Source of the DNA: DASXMT01 sp963781305
Lineage (GTDB): Bacteria > Actinomycetota > Acidimicrobiia > Acidimicrobiales > RAAP-2
Reading direction: 5' to 3'
DNA length: 64,000 bases
NCBI GenBank assembly: GCA_963781305.1
Contig: CAWAFL010000013.1
Coordinates: 1-64,000 of the forward strand
Shown here: positions 19,498-27,406 of the stretch, piece by piece
Layout of the letters: every line of letters starts with the position of its first letter
Numbering within the stretch: the stretch's first letter is position 1
The notes under the pieces: model-generated
Told to the model about the DNA's origin: nothing
Seen by the model: the letters and a program-made list of their open reading frames with translations, nothing else
Database searches by the model: none
Made by a program: the position numbers and the translations under genes

Positions 19498-20316
19498 CTA
19501 CGCCGCCTCCGTCTCGACAACCTCAGGATCGAAGGCCCGCAGGATAGTCGCGGCGGTCTTCTGGATTCGCTCGCAGGACGCCTTGATACCCGCGATGGCC
19601 TGCTCGCCGCCACCGGCCCACGTTGCGACGTAACCGAAGGAGTAGGCGCAGCTGTCGAACCCGATTCTCTGGCAGACGATGTATGCCACCGACTCAGCCT
19701 CCAGCTCGGCGTGTTCTCGGCTGTCGAATGTCTCGTGAAGGAGGGCATGGGCAATCTCGTGGGCCAAGGTCTTCACTTGCTGAGCGGGAGAGTTCCTCAT
19801 TTCCACCCGGATGCGCTGATCCCGATGCGAGCAGTCGCCATTCGTTGTGGTGTCAAACTCGTGTTGGACGACCGTGAACCCGATGCTCCGCGCAAGCTCG
19901 AAGAGGATGTCGTATGCCCCTGCCGGGTCATCTCCATCAAGCCGGCTGCAGACGGTCGGAAGCTCTTCGCCGTCGGTCTGCGCAACATCGAACACGGAGA
20001 CGAACTTGAAGCCTCGGATAACCCGGTCATCGTCGCCTCTCTCGGCATCAGGCTTCTTATACAACATCGGGGCGAGAATCCAGATGGCCTTTTCTCCCTT
20101 GCGGACGAAGCGATTCATCGTCCGCCAGGTGTTGAATCCCGCTACCCGAGTCGCCGTGGCGCGTTGGGCGGCGATGAGGAGCGCGTTCCCGTAGGAGTAG
20201 CGGTGAAACCGGCTCTGGAAGGTCAGGTAACGCTGCCAACCCTCGGATGTGGTGAGGTTGCTGATCCCCTTCGTCAGTGCGGCAATAAGTTCGGGGTGGT
20301 TGTTTTTGCTGGTCAT
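19498..20316 (-). CDS. ArdC-like antirestriction/ImmA-type metallopeptidase protein
   Basis: A 272-residue protein. The N-terminal ArdC-type ssDNA-binding domain is recognised by GNALLIAAQ and the pattern GFNTWRTMNRFVRKGEKAIWILAP. The C-terminal zinc peptidase domain has HEIAH at 186-190 and the downstream Glu ligand in AESVAYIV. ArdC-type proteins are carried by plasmids and integrative elements, bind single-stranded DNA and protect incoming DNA from restriction. It lies 39 bases upstream of the nuclease-helicase on the same strand, so the two probably share a transcript. Start ATG 20316; the ribosome site is weak. Confidence 0.85.
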   Translation of the reverse strand: MTSKNNHPELIAALTKGISNLTTSEGWQRYLTFQSRFHRYSYGNALLIAAQRATATRVAGFNTWRTMNRFVRKGEKAIWILAPMLYKKPDAERGDDDRVIRGFKFVSVFDVAQTDGEELPTVCSRLDGDDPAGAYDILFELARSIGFTVVQHEFDTTTNGDCSHRDQRIRVEMRNSPAQQVKTLAHEIAHALLHETFDSREHAELEAESVAYIVCQRIGFDSCAYSFGYVATWAGGGEQAIAGIKASCERIQKTAATILRAFDPEVVETEAA

Positions 20317-21546
20317 CTATAAGTCCCATCAGCTGGTACTGAAGGTGCACGCTCATGGCCCGACGGAGCCGGGCAGTCCGTGGAGCGAGGTGCAAGCCTC
20401 TGCCGGGCCTACAGCTCGTCGGACGGTTCTGGCACGGTGCACATCACGAGAAGGGGCCCCAGGATCGGGACGAGGGACCGCACAGACGCTCCGGAACGAG
20501 CCGGAGCTCCCGGTCAGTGGGGATCACCAACTTCGGATCCGATGAAACAGGACCCTACAACGGACATGTGACGCCGTCGGTCGTCCAGGTCGTCGCCTTG
20601 CAAACCGTTACGAGGATAGGTGCCGGCCGTCGGTCAGGGCGCTGCTTCTGGCCATCAGGTTCCGCTGGCCGGTTCAGGAGTCGGGGCGGGCTCTCCGGTG
20701 GGCCGATGGAAAAAGGTCCTGTATGCGGCGCTGGCCGCGTACCGGGGTTCGCCAGGGTCGCCGCCATCGAGCCGATTCGGGGCGAGTTCGACCTGACCTT
20801 TAACTCCCGGGCCAGGCGGTGGCGCTAGTCCCGACCACAGTCATGGTGGCTGACGGATTTGGGCGAACGTACGTTTTGCAACGGCGATGGAACCTATTGC
20901 TTTTTCAGATCGGTTGTATCTAACCAAACTGTTTGACAGATCACTGTTCCATCGTCCAGAATCAGTGCCAAGACCACAGGGATCAGGAACCCCCCTCCGT
21001 TCCTTGTCGTGTCAGCGTGAAAGGATCGCCATCCCCCCCGGCGATCCTTTCACCGCGTATGGGCGCAATTTGCTCGAGAGTTGTTGCTCGACAGTTGTGA
21101 TTGACAATCGCATGCACGGAGATGAACGGCCAGTGGCGCGCACCTAACTGACGCTGTTTTCCTCTGGCGAAGGAAGTACTACGGACAGGGACGATGTGGT
21201 CCGGATCGAAGACCGATACGGGCGCGAGTCAATGATGTTGTTCGAAAAGCATGTAGACGAACCGCGTAGGAACTCCAATCTCGGTCGGGGTTTTGATTTC
21301 TGCACCCCATCTCCGAACTCCGGGCTTGTGGCGCGGCTTCGCAGTCCTGCCGCCGGAGTTTCGTGAGCAGGACTCCGACTCTCCGCTTCGGTCGTCGGCT
21401 TTCGATCTGCCGACCTGATCTCCAGGTGTGCGACAGCGAATCGCACATTAACGTGATGCCAAAACCCGCTGCTTCTGGCAAGCTCATGGCTGGAGGAACG
21501 GCGCGAGATCCGTGTCAGCTGCAACCACGCCATGGGATGGAGACCG
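20317..21546. other. 1.2-kb gene desert
   Basis: No reading frame here has protein-like composition. Local composition falls to a lower GC around 20860-20960. The only structured element is the perfect hairpin at 21017. The left part should hold the promoter of the ArdC/nuclease-helicase pair, and the right end should hold the promoter of the hydrolase gene. It may be the decayed edge of the island. Confidence 0.55.
21017..21053. terminator. Perfect 14-bp hairpin
   Basis: GTGAAAGGATCGCC pairs with GGCGATCCTTTCAC across a 9-base loop containing seven consecutive C. The stem is strong enough for a terminator, but no gene on either strand ends close to it and there is no T-run. It could instead be a recombination or protein-binding site. 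Confidence 0.5.
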
Positions 21547-22398
21547 ATGGCCGATCAGACGATTTCTGAAATCGCTACCTACTTCCGGGTCTGCGATGGA
21601 ACACGGGTCCGGTACGCGGACACGAGGGCGGATTCCGACACGGTCATCCTCATGCTGGCGCCGTGGCCAGAGACTCTGTGGGCGTACCGGCGGGTCTGGG
21701 GTCAGATGAGCGCTGTCGGCCGAGTCGTGGCGCTCGAGATGCCTGGATTCGGCCACTCTGACCAGCCGGAGCGACTGATCGCACCCGACGCCATGGGGGA
21801 TTTCCTTGCTCTCTTGATCGACGAGTGGGGTTTGGGCGCGCCGCACATCGTCGGACCCGACGTTGGCACCGCAGCTGCGCTCTTCTTGGCGGCGAAGGCA
21901 CCAGAAAAGGTCACCAGCCTGTCGATTGGTGGTGGAGCTGTTTCCACTCCGATCGCGGCGGGCGGCGCCCTCGAAGCGGTGATCGGAGCTCCCAGCCTCG
22001 ATGACGTACGCCAGCTCGATGCTCGAGTCAACGTCAGCGCGGCTGACGAAGGCGTGGCACCGCAAGCCGTCGAGCCTGAGGTGCACGAGGACTACGTGAG
22101 CGCTTATGACTTGGGTCGGTTCGCAGAATCCGCTCGTTTTGTTCGGCATTACCCAGAGCAGAACAAGGTGTTGAAAGAATTTCTGCCCTCGATTCAGATT
22201 CCCACGCTGATCCTGGCAGGGGAACACGACGACCTCGTGCCGTGGTCGAACAACCAGTTCTTGGCGGACACCATGCCAAACAGCGTCGCCCACCGCCTCG
22301 ACGCTGGTCACTTTGCGTGGGAGGAAGCGGCCGGCGAGTACGGGCGCCTCGTTTCGGAGTGGATCGCCGGGGGATACAAGAACTACGCAGGCAGCTAA
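21547..22398 (+). CDS. Alpha/beta hydrolase with Asp nucleophile (epoxide hydrolase/dehalogenase type)
   Basis: A 283-residue protein from ATG 21547, preceded by GGAG; an ATG 15 bases upstream is also in frame. The nucleophile elbow reads IVGPDVGTAA with Asp105, as in epoxide hydrolases and haloalkane dehalogenases rather than Ser esterases. The acid is Asp228/229 in GEHDDLVPW and the base is His255 in AGHFAWEE. The oxyanion segment, usually HGxP, reads APWPETLWAYR, so the conserved HG is replaced by AP while the following WPE..W..R pattern is kept. It is followed after 36 bases by an NAD(P)-binding protein in the same direction. The substrate is unknown. Confidence 0.85.
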   Translation: MADQTISEIATYFRVCDGTRVRYADTRADSDTVILMLAPWPETLWAYRRVWGQMSAVGRVVALEMPGFGHSDQPERLIAPDAMGDFLALLIDEWGLGAPHIVGPDVGTAAALFLAAKAPEKVTSLSIGGGAVSTPIAAGGALEAVIGAPSLDDVRQLDARVNVSAADEGVAPQAVEPEVHEDYVSAYDLGRFAESARFVRHYPEQNKVLKEFLPSIQIPTLILAGEHDDLVPWSNNQFLADTMPNSVAHRLDAGHFAWEEAAGEYGRLVSEWIAGGYKNYAGS

Positions 22399-22419
22399 GC
22401 CCCGCGTCGGGCCCACACG

Positions 22420-22437
22420 AAGGAGCAGACCAGCCTG
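22420..22437 (+). promoter_or_regulatory. Ribosome site selecting a CTG start
   Basis: AAGGAG at 22420-22425 is followed after 9 bases by CTG (22435). This is the only candidate start that keeps the complete Rossmann motif of the next protein. The next in-frame start-like codon (22474) would delete the motif. Confidence 0.7.
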
Positions 22438-23085
22438 AAGATCGCAATTGCTGGCGGACACGGCAAAATCGCCTTGCGGCTCACGGTGCTGCTGGCGGCT
22501 CGAGGCGACGACGTCCTCGGTCTGATCCGCAACCCTGATCATGCTTCCGATGTCCGGGCCGCCGGAGCTTCGGCCGTGGTCTGCGACCTCGAGCGGGTCA
22601 GCGTCGAAGAAGTCGCAGCCGCCATCGATGGCTCCGACGCGGTCGTCTTCGCCGCCGGTGCGGGCCCTGGAAGTGGGGCAGAGCGCAAGGTGACGATGGA
22701 CCGTGATGGGGCCATCAAGCTGCTTCGGGCTGCGACCTCGTCGGGTGTCGGGCGCTATGTGATGGTGAGCGGTGCCGGCGTTGAGAACCCTCCCAGCGGC
22801 GACGAGGTATTCGAGGTCTATCTGCGAGCGAAGGCGGCGGCTGACGCGGCGGTAGAAGCCAGCGAGCTGGACTGGACGATTCTCCGGCCCGGTGGTTTGA
22901 CCGACGATGCCGGTTCAGGGAGCGTTCGCATCGAGACGACTCCGTTCAGTGGTCCCGTCCCACGGGACGACGTTGCCGCTGTCCTCGCTGCGCTACTTGC
23001 TGACGGGCGCACCAGCGGCCGGATCCTCTACTTGAGTTCAGGTTCCACGCCGATCAGCGAAGCGTTTGATGACCTGCTCGGCTGA
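22435..23085 (+). CDS. NAD(P)-binding protein (NmrA/atypical SDR), CTG start
   Basis: A 216-residue protein of the YwnB/NmrA-like atypical SDR type. The dinucleotide motif KIAIAGGHGKIALRL (residues 2-16) lies immediately after the proposed CTG start. Conserved downstream parts are DAVVFAAGAG, RYVMVSGAG, YLRAKAAADAAVEAS, LDWTILRPGGL and PRDDVAAVLAALL. The classical YxxxK pair survives as Y-L-R-A-K. These proteins reduce or sense NAD(P)H. It sits directly downstream of the hydrolase, so the two may act on one substrate (inference). Confidence 0.85.
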   Translation: MKIAIAGGHGKIALRLTVLLAARGDDVLGLIRNPDHASDVRAAGASAVVCDLERVSVEEVAAAIDGSDAVVFAAGAGPGSGAERKVTMDRDGAIKLLRAATSSGVGRYVMVSGAGVENPPSGDEVFEVYLRAKAAADAAVEASELDWTILRPGGLTDDAGSGSVRIETTPFSGPVPRDDVAAVLAALLADGRTSGRILYLSSGSTPISEAFDDLLG

Positions 23086-23464
23086 CAGGATCCCTGTGGA
23101 CTGGGCGTCTGGAGGGAAGCGGCTGTCGCGGAAAAGGCGTCCGGTGGGCCACCCAGAAAATCACCCGAAGAATGCCCGAAGCTCCGTAGAATCCCACTGC
23201 TAGGCCCGCTCAAATAGGCAGGTCATACGGGTATTGGCCTGACCTGCGGTGACCACTGGTAAGCGTCGGACCTGTGTTTTGCCGTTCGTTGGGTCAACGC
23301 AATTGAAGTCACGCCGTTCTTGGCTCGTCGGCGCGTCAAACGTGCATACGTCGCAGGCATTACTTGTGTTCAGGCTGGCAAGATGTTGACACACCGCGAG
23401 TTGCCGATCGGGTGGCACGTGCAATCGCAAGCGCGGCTGTCCGTCGCTTCCTATCCTGTTCTTC
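23086..23464. other. Intergenic region before glycerol dehydrogenase
   Basis: About 380 bases. Open frames of up to 76 codons on the minus strand have no family resemblance. It probably carries the promoter of the dehydrogenase gene; I see no clear hexamers. Confidence 0.5.
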
Positions 23465-24592
23465 GTGCTCAGCGTGTTCTGTTCGCCCAGCCGCTACGTG
23501 CAGGGACGTGATGCCACGGAGCAGCTCGGTCCCGAGATGTCGAAAATGGGCTTTGTGGGTCCAGCTCTGATCGTGGCAAGTCCGTCACCTCGGCGGCTCC
23601 TCGAAGCGACATGGGAGAGAAGCCTCAGCGGAGCCGGACTGGAGCACGGCGTGCACCCATTCGGCGGCGAGTGCACGACGCGCGAGGTTGCGACGATCGT
23701 CGGCGCGGCCCAGACGCTCGACGCCCGAGTCATCGTGGGCGCTGGGGGAGGCAAGGTTCTCGACGCCGCTCGTGCTGCGGCAGCAGAGCTCGACCTCCCG
23801 GTCGTGAACTGCCCGACCACAGCGTCGAGCGACGCACCCTGCAGCGCCTTGTCCGTCCTCTACACCGACGACGGGGAGTTCGATCGGTACTTGTTCTATC
23901 GGCGTAATCCTGACTTGATCCTCGTGGACACTTCAGTCGTCGCCAGGGCACCGCTGCGGCTGCTGGTTGCAGGCATGGGCGATGCCCTTGCCACCTGGTT
24001 CGAGGCGCGCACCGTGATCGAGGCGCACCGGGCGAACCAGCTCCACGGGGCGACCACGATGGCTGCGGGAGCCCTTGCTCGCCTCTGCTTCGACACCTTG
24101 ATGGCTGAGGGGCCGGCGGCATGTGAGGCCGTGCGCCAAGGGGTGGTCACGCCGGCCCTGGAGCGATTGGTCGAGGCCAACACGCTGCTCTCCGGGCTCG
24201 GATTCGAGTCAGGGGGCCTGGCGGTCGCGCACTCGGTCCACAATGGCCTGACCGTGGCACCGGGCACCCACCGCTACCTCCACGGTGAGAAGGTGGCGTT
24301 CGGCTTGCTCGTCCAGTTGGTCCTCGAGGGAAGACCTTCCGAAGAGCGACAAACGGTCATGAACTTTGCACGAGAGGTTGGGCTGCCAACCACTCTCTCT
24401 CAGTTGGGTCTCGAAGACCGGGACGAGACCCTCCTGCAGCGCATAGCCGAACGCAGCTTGGCCGAGGGCGAGACGGCGCACAACGAGCCGTTCGAGGTGA
24501 CCCCCGCCATGATGGTCGATGCCATCGTGGCGGCCGACGCCCTCGGGAGCGCACTCGATCATCTGCCGATGCAACCTGGGAGCCCTGTCTGA
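23465..24592 (+). CDS. gldA: Glycerol dehydrogenase-like iron-containing alcohol dehydrogenase
   Basis: A 375-residue protein with GTG start at 23465; the opening VFCSPSRYVQG matches the usual GldA N-terminus (VFxSPxRYVQG). NAD binding is by GAGGGKVLDAAR (92-103), and PTTASSDAPCSALSV is the conserved GldA segment. Metal ligands are Asp173 (GMGDALATW), His256 (VAHSVHNGL) and His273 (YLHGEKVAFG). It catalyses NAD-dependent oxidation of glycerol or related 1,2-diols to the ketone. It stands alone, 207 bases before the glutamine synthetase-like gene. Confidence 0.9.
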   Translation: MLSVFCSPSRYVQGRDATEQLGPEMSKMGFVGPALIVASPSPRRLLEATWERSLSGAGLEHGVHPFGGECTTREVATIVGAAQTLDARVIVGAGGGKVLDAARAAAAELDLPVVNCPTTASSDAPCSALSVLYTDDGEFDRYLFYRRNPDLILVDTSVVARAPLRLLVAGMGDALATWFEARTVIEAHRANQLHGATTMAAGALARLCFDTLMAEGPAACEAVRQGVVTPALERLVEANTLLSGLGFESGGLAVAHSVHNGLTVAPGTHRYLHGEKVAFGLLVQLVLEGRPSEERQTVMNFAREVGLPTTLSQLGLEDRDETLLQRIAERSLAEGETAHNEPFEVTPAMMVDAIVAADALGSALDHLPMQPGSPV

Positions 24593-24799
24593 ACTACGGC
24601 CGGCGCTCAGCACCTCGAGCGGCGGCTTCTCAGACGAGTCAGAGGCCAATTGAGGGCCGACACGGACCTTGGCATGGAAGGATTGCGTAAAGCGCCGCTG
24701 ATCAGATCCCCGTGGCCATGCACGCTATGTTGGCGCCTCAAGTCGCCGCTGGCCTGGCACTTGCCGGCCCGGGCAGCGCACGAGCCTGGAGGGCCGGTC

Positions 24800-26194
24800 G
24801 TGACTGAACCAGCGGGTGTGGTGCGAGGCGGGGACCGGTTAGGGGTGCCCGACCCAGCGGTGCTGGCTGAGGAGCTGGCGGCAAGGGGGGTGGAGGCCAT
24901 CGCCCTGACTTACGTCGACAACTCCGGCATCACCCGGGTCAAGGCCGTTCCAACCGCTCGCCTGGGTGCCGTGATGACCTCCGGAGTCGGGATGTCGCCG
25001 GTGTTCGACGTGTTCGTCCTCGACGATTCGATCACCGCCAGCCGAACTTCAACCGGTCCTGTCGGCGACTTGCGGCTCTATCCGGACCTGGGCCGTCTGG
25101 TGGCTCTGGCCGCTCAACCGGGCTGGGCCTGGGCGCCGGTCGACCGGCGTAGCCAATCGGGCGAGGTGCATCCTTTGTGCCAGCGCAGTTTTGCCGCCCG
25201 CATGGTGGAGCGGGCCGCCGATGCGGGGATGTCCGCTGTCATGAGCTTCGAGCTGGAGTGGGCCCTCGACGCGAGCAGCGGCGACGAGTTCTCCCCAGCG
25301 GCCCTCGGCCCCGCATATGGGATGACGCGGGTCATCGAGCGCTCTGGCTACCTCCGCGACCTGCTGGGCGCCCTGGCGGCGGAGGCGATCTCGGTCGAGC
25401 AGGTTCACCCCGAGTACGCCGCCGGCCAGTTCGAGGTGTCCGTGGCACCTAACGACCCGGTGGGCGCAGCCGACGACAGCGTGCTGGTGCGCCTGACGCT
25501 GCGTGCCGTGGGGCTCGACCACGGGCTGAGGACCAGCTTTTCGCCCAGTGTGGTAGCCGGGCAGGTGGGCAACGGTGGCCATGTCCACTTCAGCGTATGG
25601 CGCGACGGGCACAACCTCTTTGCCGGCGGTGACGGCCCCCACGGGCTCACCACCGAGGGCGAGGCCTTCGCTGCCGGAGTCCTCCGCGAGCTGCCGGCGT
25701 TGCTCGTCATCGGGTGTCCGAGCGTCGCCAGCTACCTGCGTCTGGTCCCCCAGCACTGGGCTGGGGCGTTCCAGACCTGGGGGCTCGAGAACCGGGAGGC
25801 GGCGCTGCGATTGGTGACTGGTACTGCCGGCGACGAGGCTCGCAGCGCCAACCTCGAGGTGAAGTGCTTCGACCTGAGTGCCAACCCCTACCTGGTGGCC
25901 GGGGCGGTGTTGGCGGCCGGACTTGCCGGTGTCGGGGAAGGCCTGCGACTGCCACCGGAGGTGCGAGTGGATCCGGCCAGCTTGTCCCAAGCCGAACTGA
26001 CGGAAGCCCAAGCCACGCGGCTGCCACAGAGCCTTCCCCAAGCGCTGGAGCACTACTCGACTAGCACCGTGTTGGCCGAGGCGCTGGGTGATCCGCTCTA
26101 CGAGACGATCGCCGCCGTCCGGCGGGCCGAGGTCGCGTTGTTCGCCGAGTGCACGCCAGACCAGGTGGCTAGAGCGACACGTTGGCGGCACTGA
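24800..26194 (+). CDS. Glutamine synthetase-family ligase
   Basis: A 464-residue protein. GTG 24800 has GGAGGG 6 bases upstream; the longer open frame back to 24650 lacks protein character. Family features are the beta-grasp opening YVDNSGITRVKAVP, FELEWAL (metal Glu positions), the GS signature NGGHVHFSVWRDGHNLF and the late Arg-containing GLENREAALRL. It is divergent from true GlnA: there is no Tyr adenylylation loop, and the region before NRE is unusual. Such enzymes often gamma-glutamylate amines such as polyamines or ethanolamine. The next gene, an amidohydrolase, is in the same reading frame after one TGA, like the two domains of fungal FluG. Confidence 0.88.
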   Translation: MTEPAGVVRGGDRLGVPDPAVLAEELAARGVEAIALTYVDNSGITRVKAVPTARLGAVMTSGVGMSPVFDVFVLDDSITASRTSTGPVGDLRLYPDLGRLVALAAQPGWAWAPVDRRSQSGEVHPLCQRSFAARMVERAADAGMSAVMSFELEWALDASSGDEFSPAALGPAYGMTRVIERSGYLRDLLGALAAEAISVEQVHPEYAAGQFEVSVAPNDPVGAADDSVLVRLTLRAVGLDHGLRTSFSPSVVAGQVGNGGHVHFSVWRDGHNLFAGGDGPHGLTTEGEAFAAGVLRELPALLVIGCPSVASYLRLVPQHWAGAFQTWGLENREAALRLVTGTAGDEARSANLEVKCFDLSANPYLVAGAVLAAGLAGVGEGLRLPPEVRVDPASLSQAELTEAQATRLPQSLPQALEHYSTSTVLAEALGDPLYETIAAVRRAEVALFAECTPDQVARATRWRH

Positions 26195-27364
26195 TGTCGA
26201 GACCGCCGGCCCGACGACTCGGACTTCCGGCTCGGGGACGACGTTCCCCTCGTCGACCATCACGCTCACAGCGTGGTCAGAGATGTCGCTGACCGGATGG
26301 CCTTCGAACGTTTTCTCACCGAGTCGGGCCAGCCAGCCGCCCCGGGCTGCAGCTACTTCGACTCCTTCCTCGGGGCCGCTCTGTTGCGAACCTGCGCCCC
26401 GGTTCTCGACCTCCCTCCGGCCGCCACCGCTGACGACTACGTGGCCCGGCGCTTGGAGCTGGGCGGGGAGGAGGCCAACCGGCGCCTCCTGCGCCGTGCC
26501 GGGGTGGCCGAGTTGCTCGTCGACGACGGGTTCCGGGGGGATGACTTCGTCGATTTGCCCGATCTCGCCGAACTGGCCGCGACCCGGGTACGACGGATCG
26601 TCCGGTTGGAGCGGCTAGCCGAAGCCGTGGCCGCGGACGGCGTCGGCCCGTCGCGTTTTGCCGAGAAGTTCGAGGAGCAGCTGGCGGCCAATCTCTCGGG
26701 CACGGACCCCGCTGTTGGGTCCAAGTCGGTGCTGGCCTACCGATACGGACTCGATGTCGACCCAGCCGAGCCGGGGCCGGGCGAGGTGCGCGAAGCCGCA
26801 GCGGAGTGGATCAAGGAGGCCGCAGTCTCTGGGCAGTGGCGGGTGTCCCATCCGGTGCTTTTGCGCCACCTCATCTGGGCCGGCCTCAGGGCGGGAGTTC
26901 CCCTGCAGCTGCACACCGGCTACGGCGACACCGACTTGGAGCTCCACCGGTCCAACCCGGCACTGCTCACCGGCCTGATCCGGCGCGCGGACCCACTCGG
27001 GACACCGATCATGTTGCTGCACTGCTATCCCTACCACCGCGAGGCCGCCTACCTCGCCGGGGTCTACCCGCACGTCTACTTCGACGTCGGACTGGCGATC
27101 AACTACGTCGGTCACCGGGCGGCGGCCGTTCTGGCCGAGGCCCTGGAGTCCGCCCCATTCCACAAGATGCTCTACTCATCGGATGCCTATGGGCTGGCTG
27201 AGCTGCACCTTCTGGGAGCCGTGACCTTCCGGGAAGCGCTCATGTCGGTGTTGGAGCCCCTGGTGACCCGACAGGCCCGTAGCGAGGAGGAAGTCGCTGC
27301 CACAACGGCCATGATCGGGGCGGGAACTGCCCGACGTGTCTACAACCTGGCCGAGGGCCCATAG
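26195..27364 (+). CDS. Amidohydrolase (amidohydrolase_2/FluG N-domain type), start unclear
   Basis: The metal-binding TIM-barrel opening VPLVDHHAHSVV (HxH motif, about 26253-26275) lies upstream of the first usable start, GTG 26273, so a protein begun there would lack its metal ligands. The open frame continues back to the stop of the preceding ligase (TGA 26192-26194) with plausible codons (PDDSDFRLGDD) but no ATG, GTG, TTG or CTG. An ATG at 26194 overlaps that stop (TGATG) but lies in another frame. Later motifs are LQLHTGYGDTD, LLHCYPYHREAAYLAG, YFDVGLA and LYSSDAYG with the catalytic Asp. Either one indel near 26200-26240 hides a coupled ATG start, or the two genes are one fused or read-through protein. 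It probably hydrolyses a glutamyl-amine or similar C-N bond. Confidence 0.8.
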   Translation, partial: CRDRRPDDSDFRLGDDVPLVDHHAHSVVRDVADRMAFERFLTESGQPAAPGCSYFDSFLGAALLRTCAPVLDLPPAATADDYVARRLELGGEEANRRLLRRAGVAELLVDDGFRGDDFVDLPDLAELAATRVRRIVRLERLAEAVAADGVGPSRFAEKFEEQLAANLSGTDPAVGSKSVLAYRYGLDVDPAEPGPGEVREAAAEWIKEAAVSGQWRVSHPVLLRHLIWAGLRAGVPLQLHTGYGDTDLELHRSNPALLTGLIRRADPLGTPIMLLHCYPYHREAAYLAGVYPHVYFDVGLAINYVGHRAAAVLAEALESAPFHKMLYSSDAYGLAELHLLGAVTFREALMSVLEPLVTRQARSEEEVAATTAMIGAGTARRVYNLAEGP

Positions 27365-27406
27365 CCAACCGACCGGTTCCTAAGTAAGAAAGTTATAGTC
27401 CTCCGC

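Noticed and set aside
20355..20828. 157-codon frame in the gene desert
   Set aside because: Arg/Gly-rich, no hydrophobic core pattern and no ribosome site.
24650..24799. 50-codon N-terminal extension of the glutamine synthetase-like gene
   Set aside because: TTG start without ribosome site and random-looking residues; GTG 24800 has GGAGGG at proper spacing.
25049..26269. 406-codon frame opposite the glutamine synthetase-like gene
   Set aside because: Antisense shadow of a gene with strong signature motifs.
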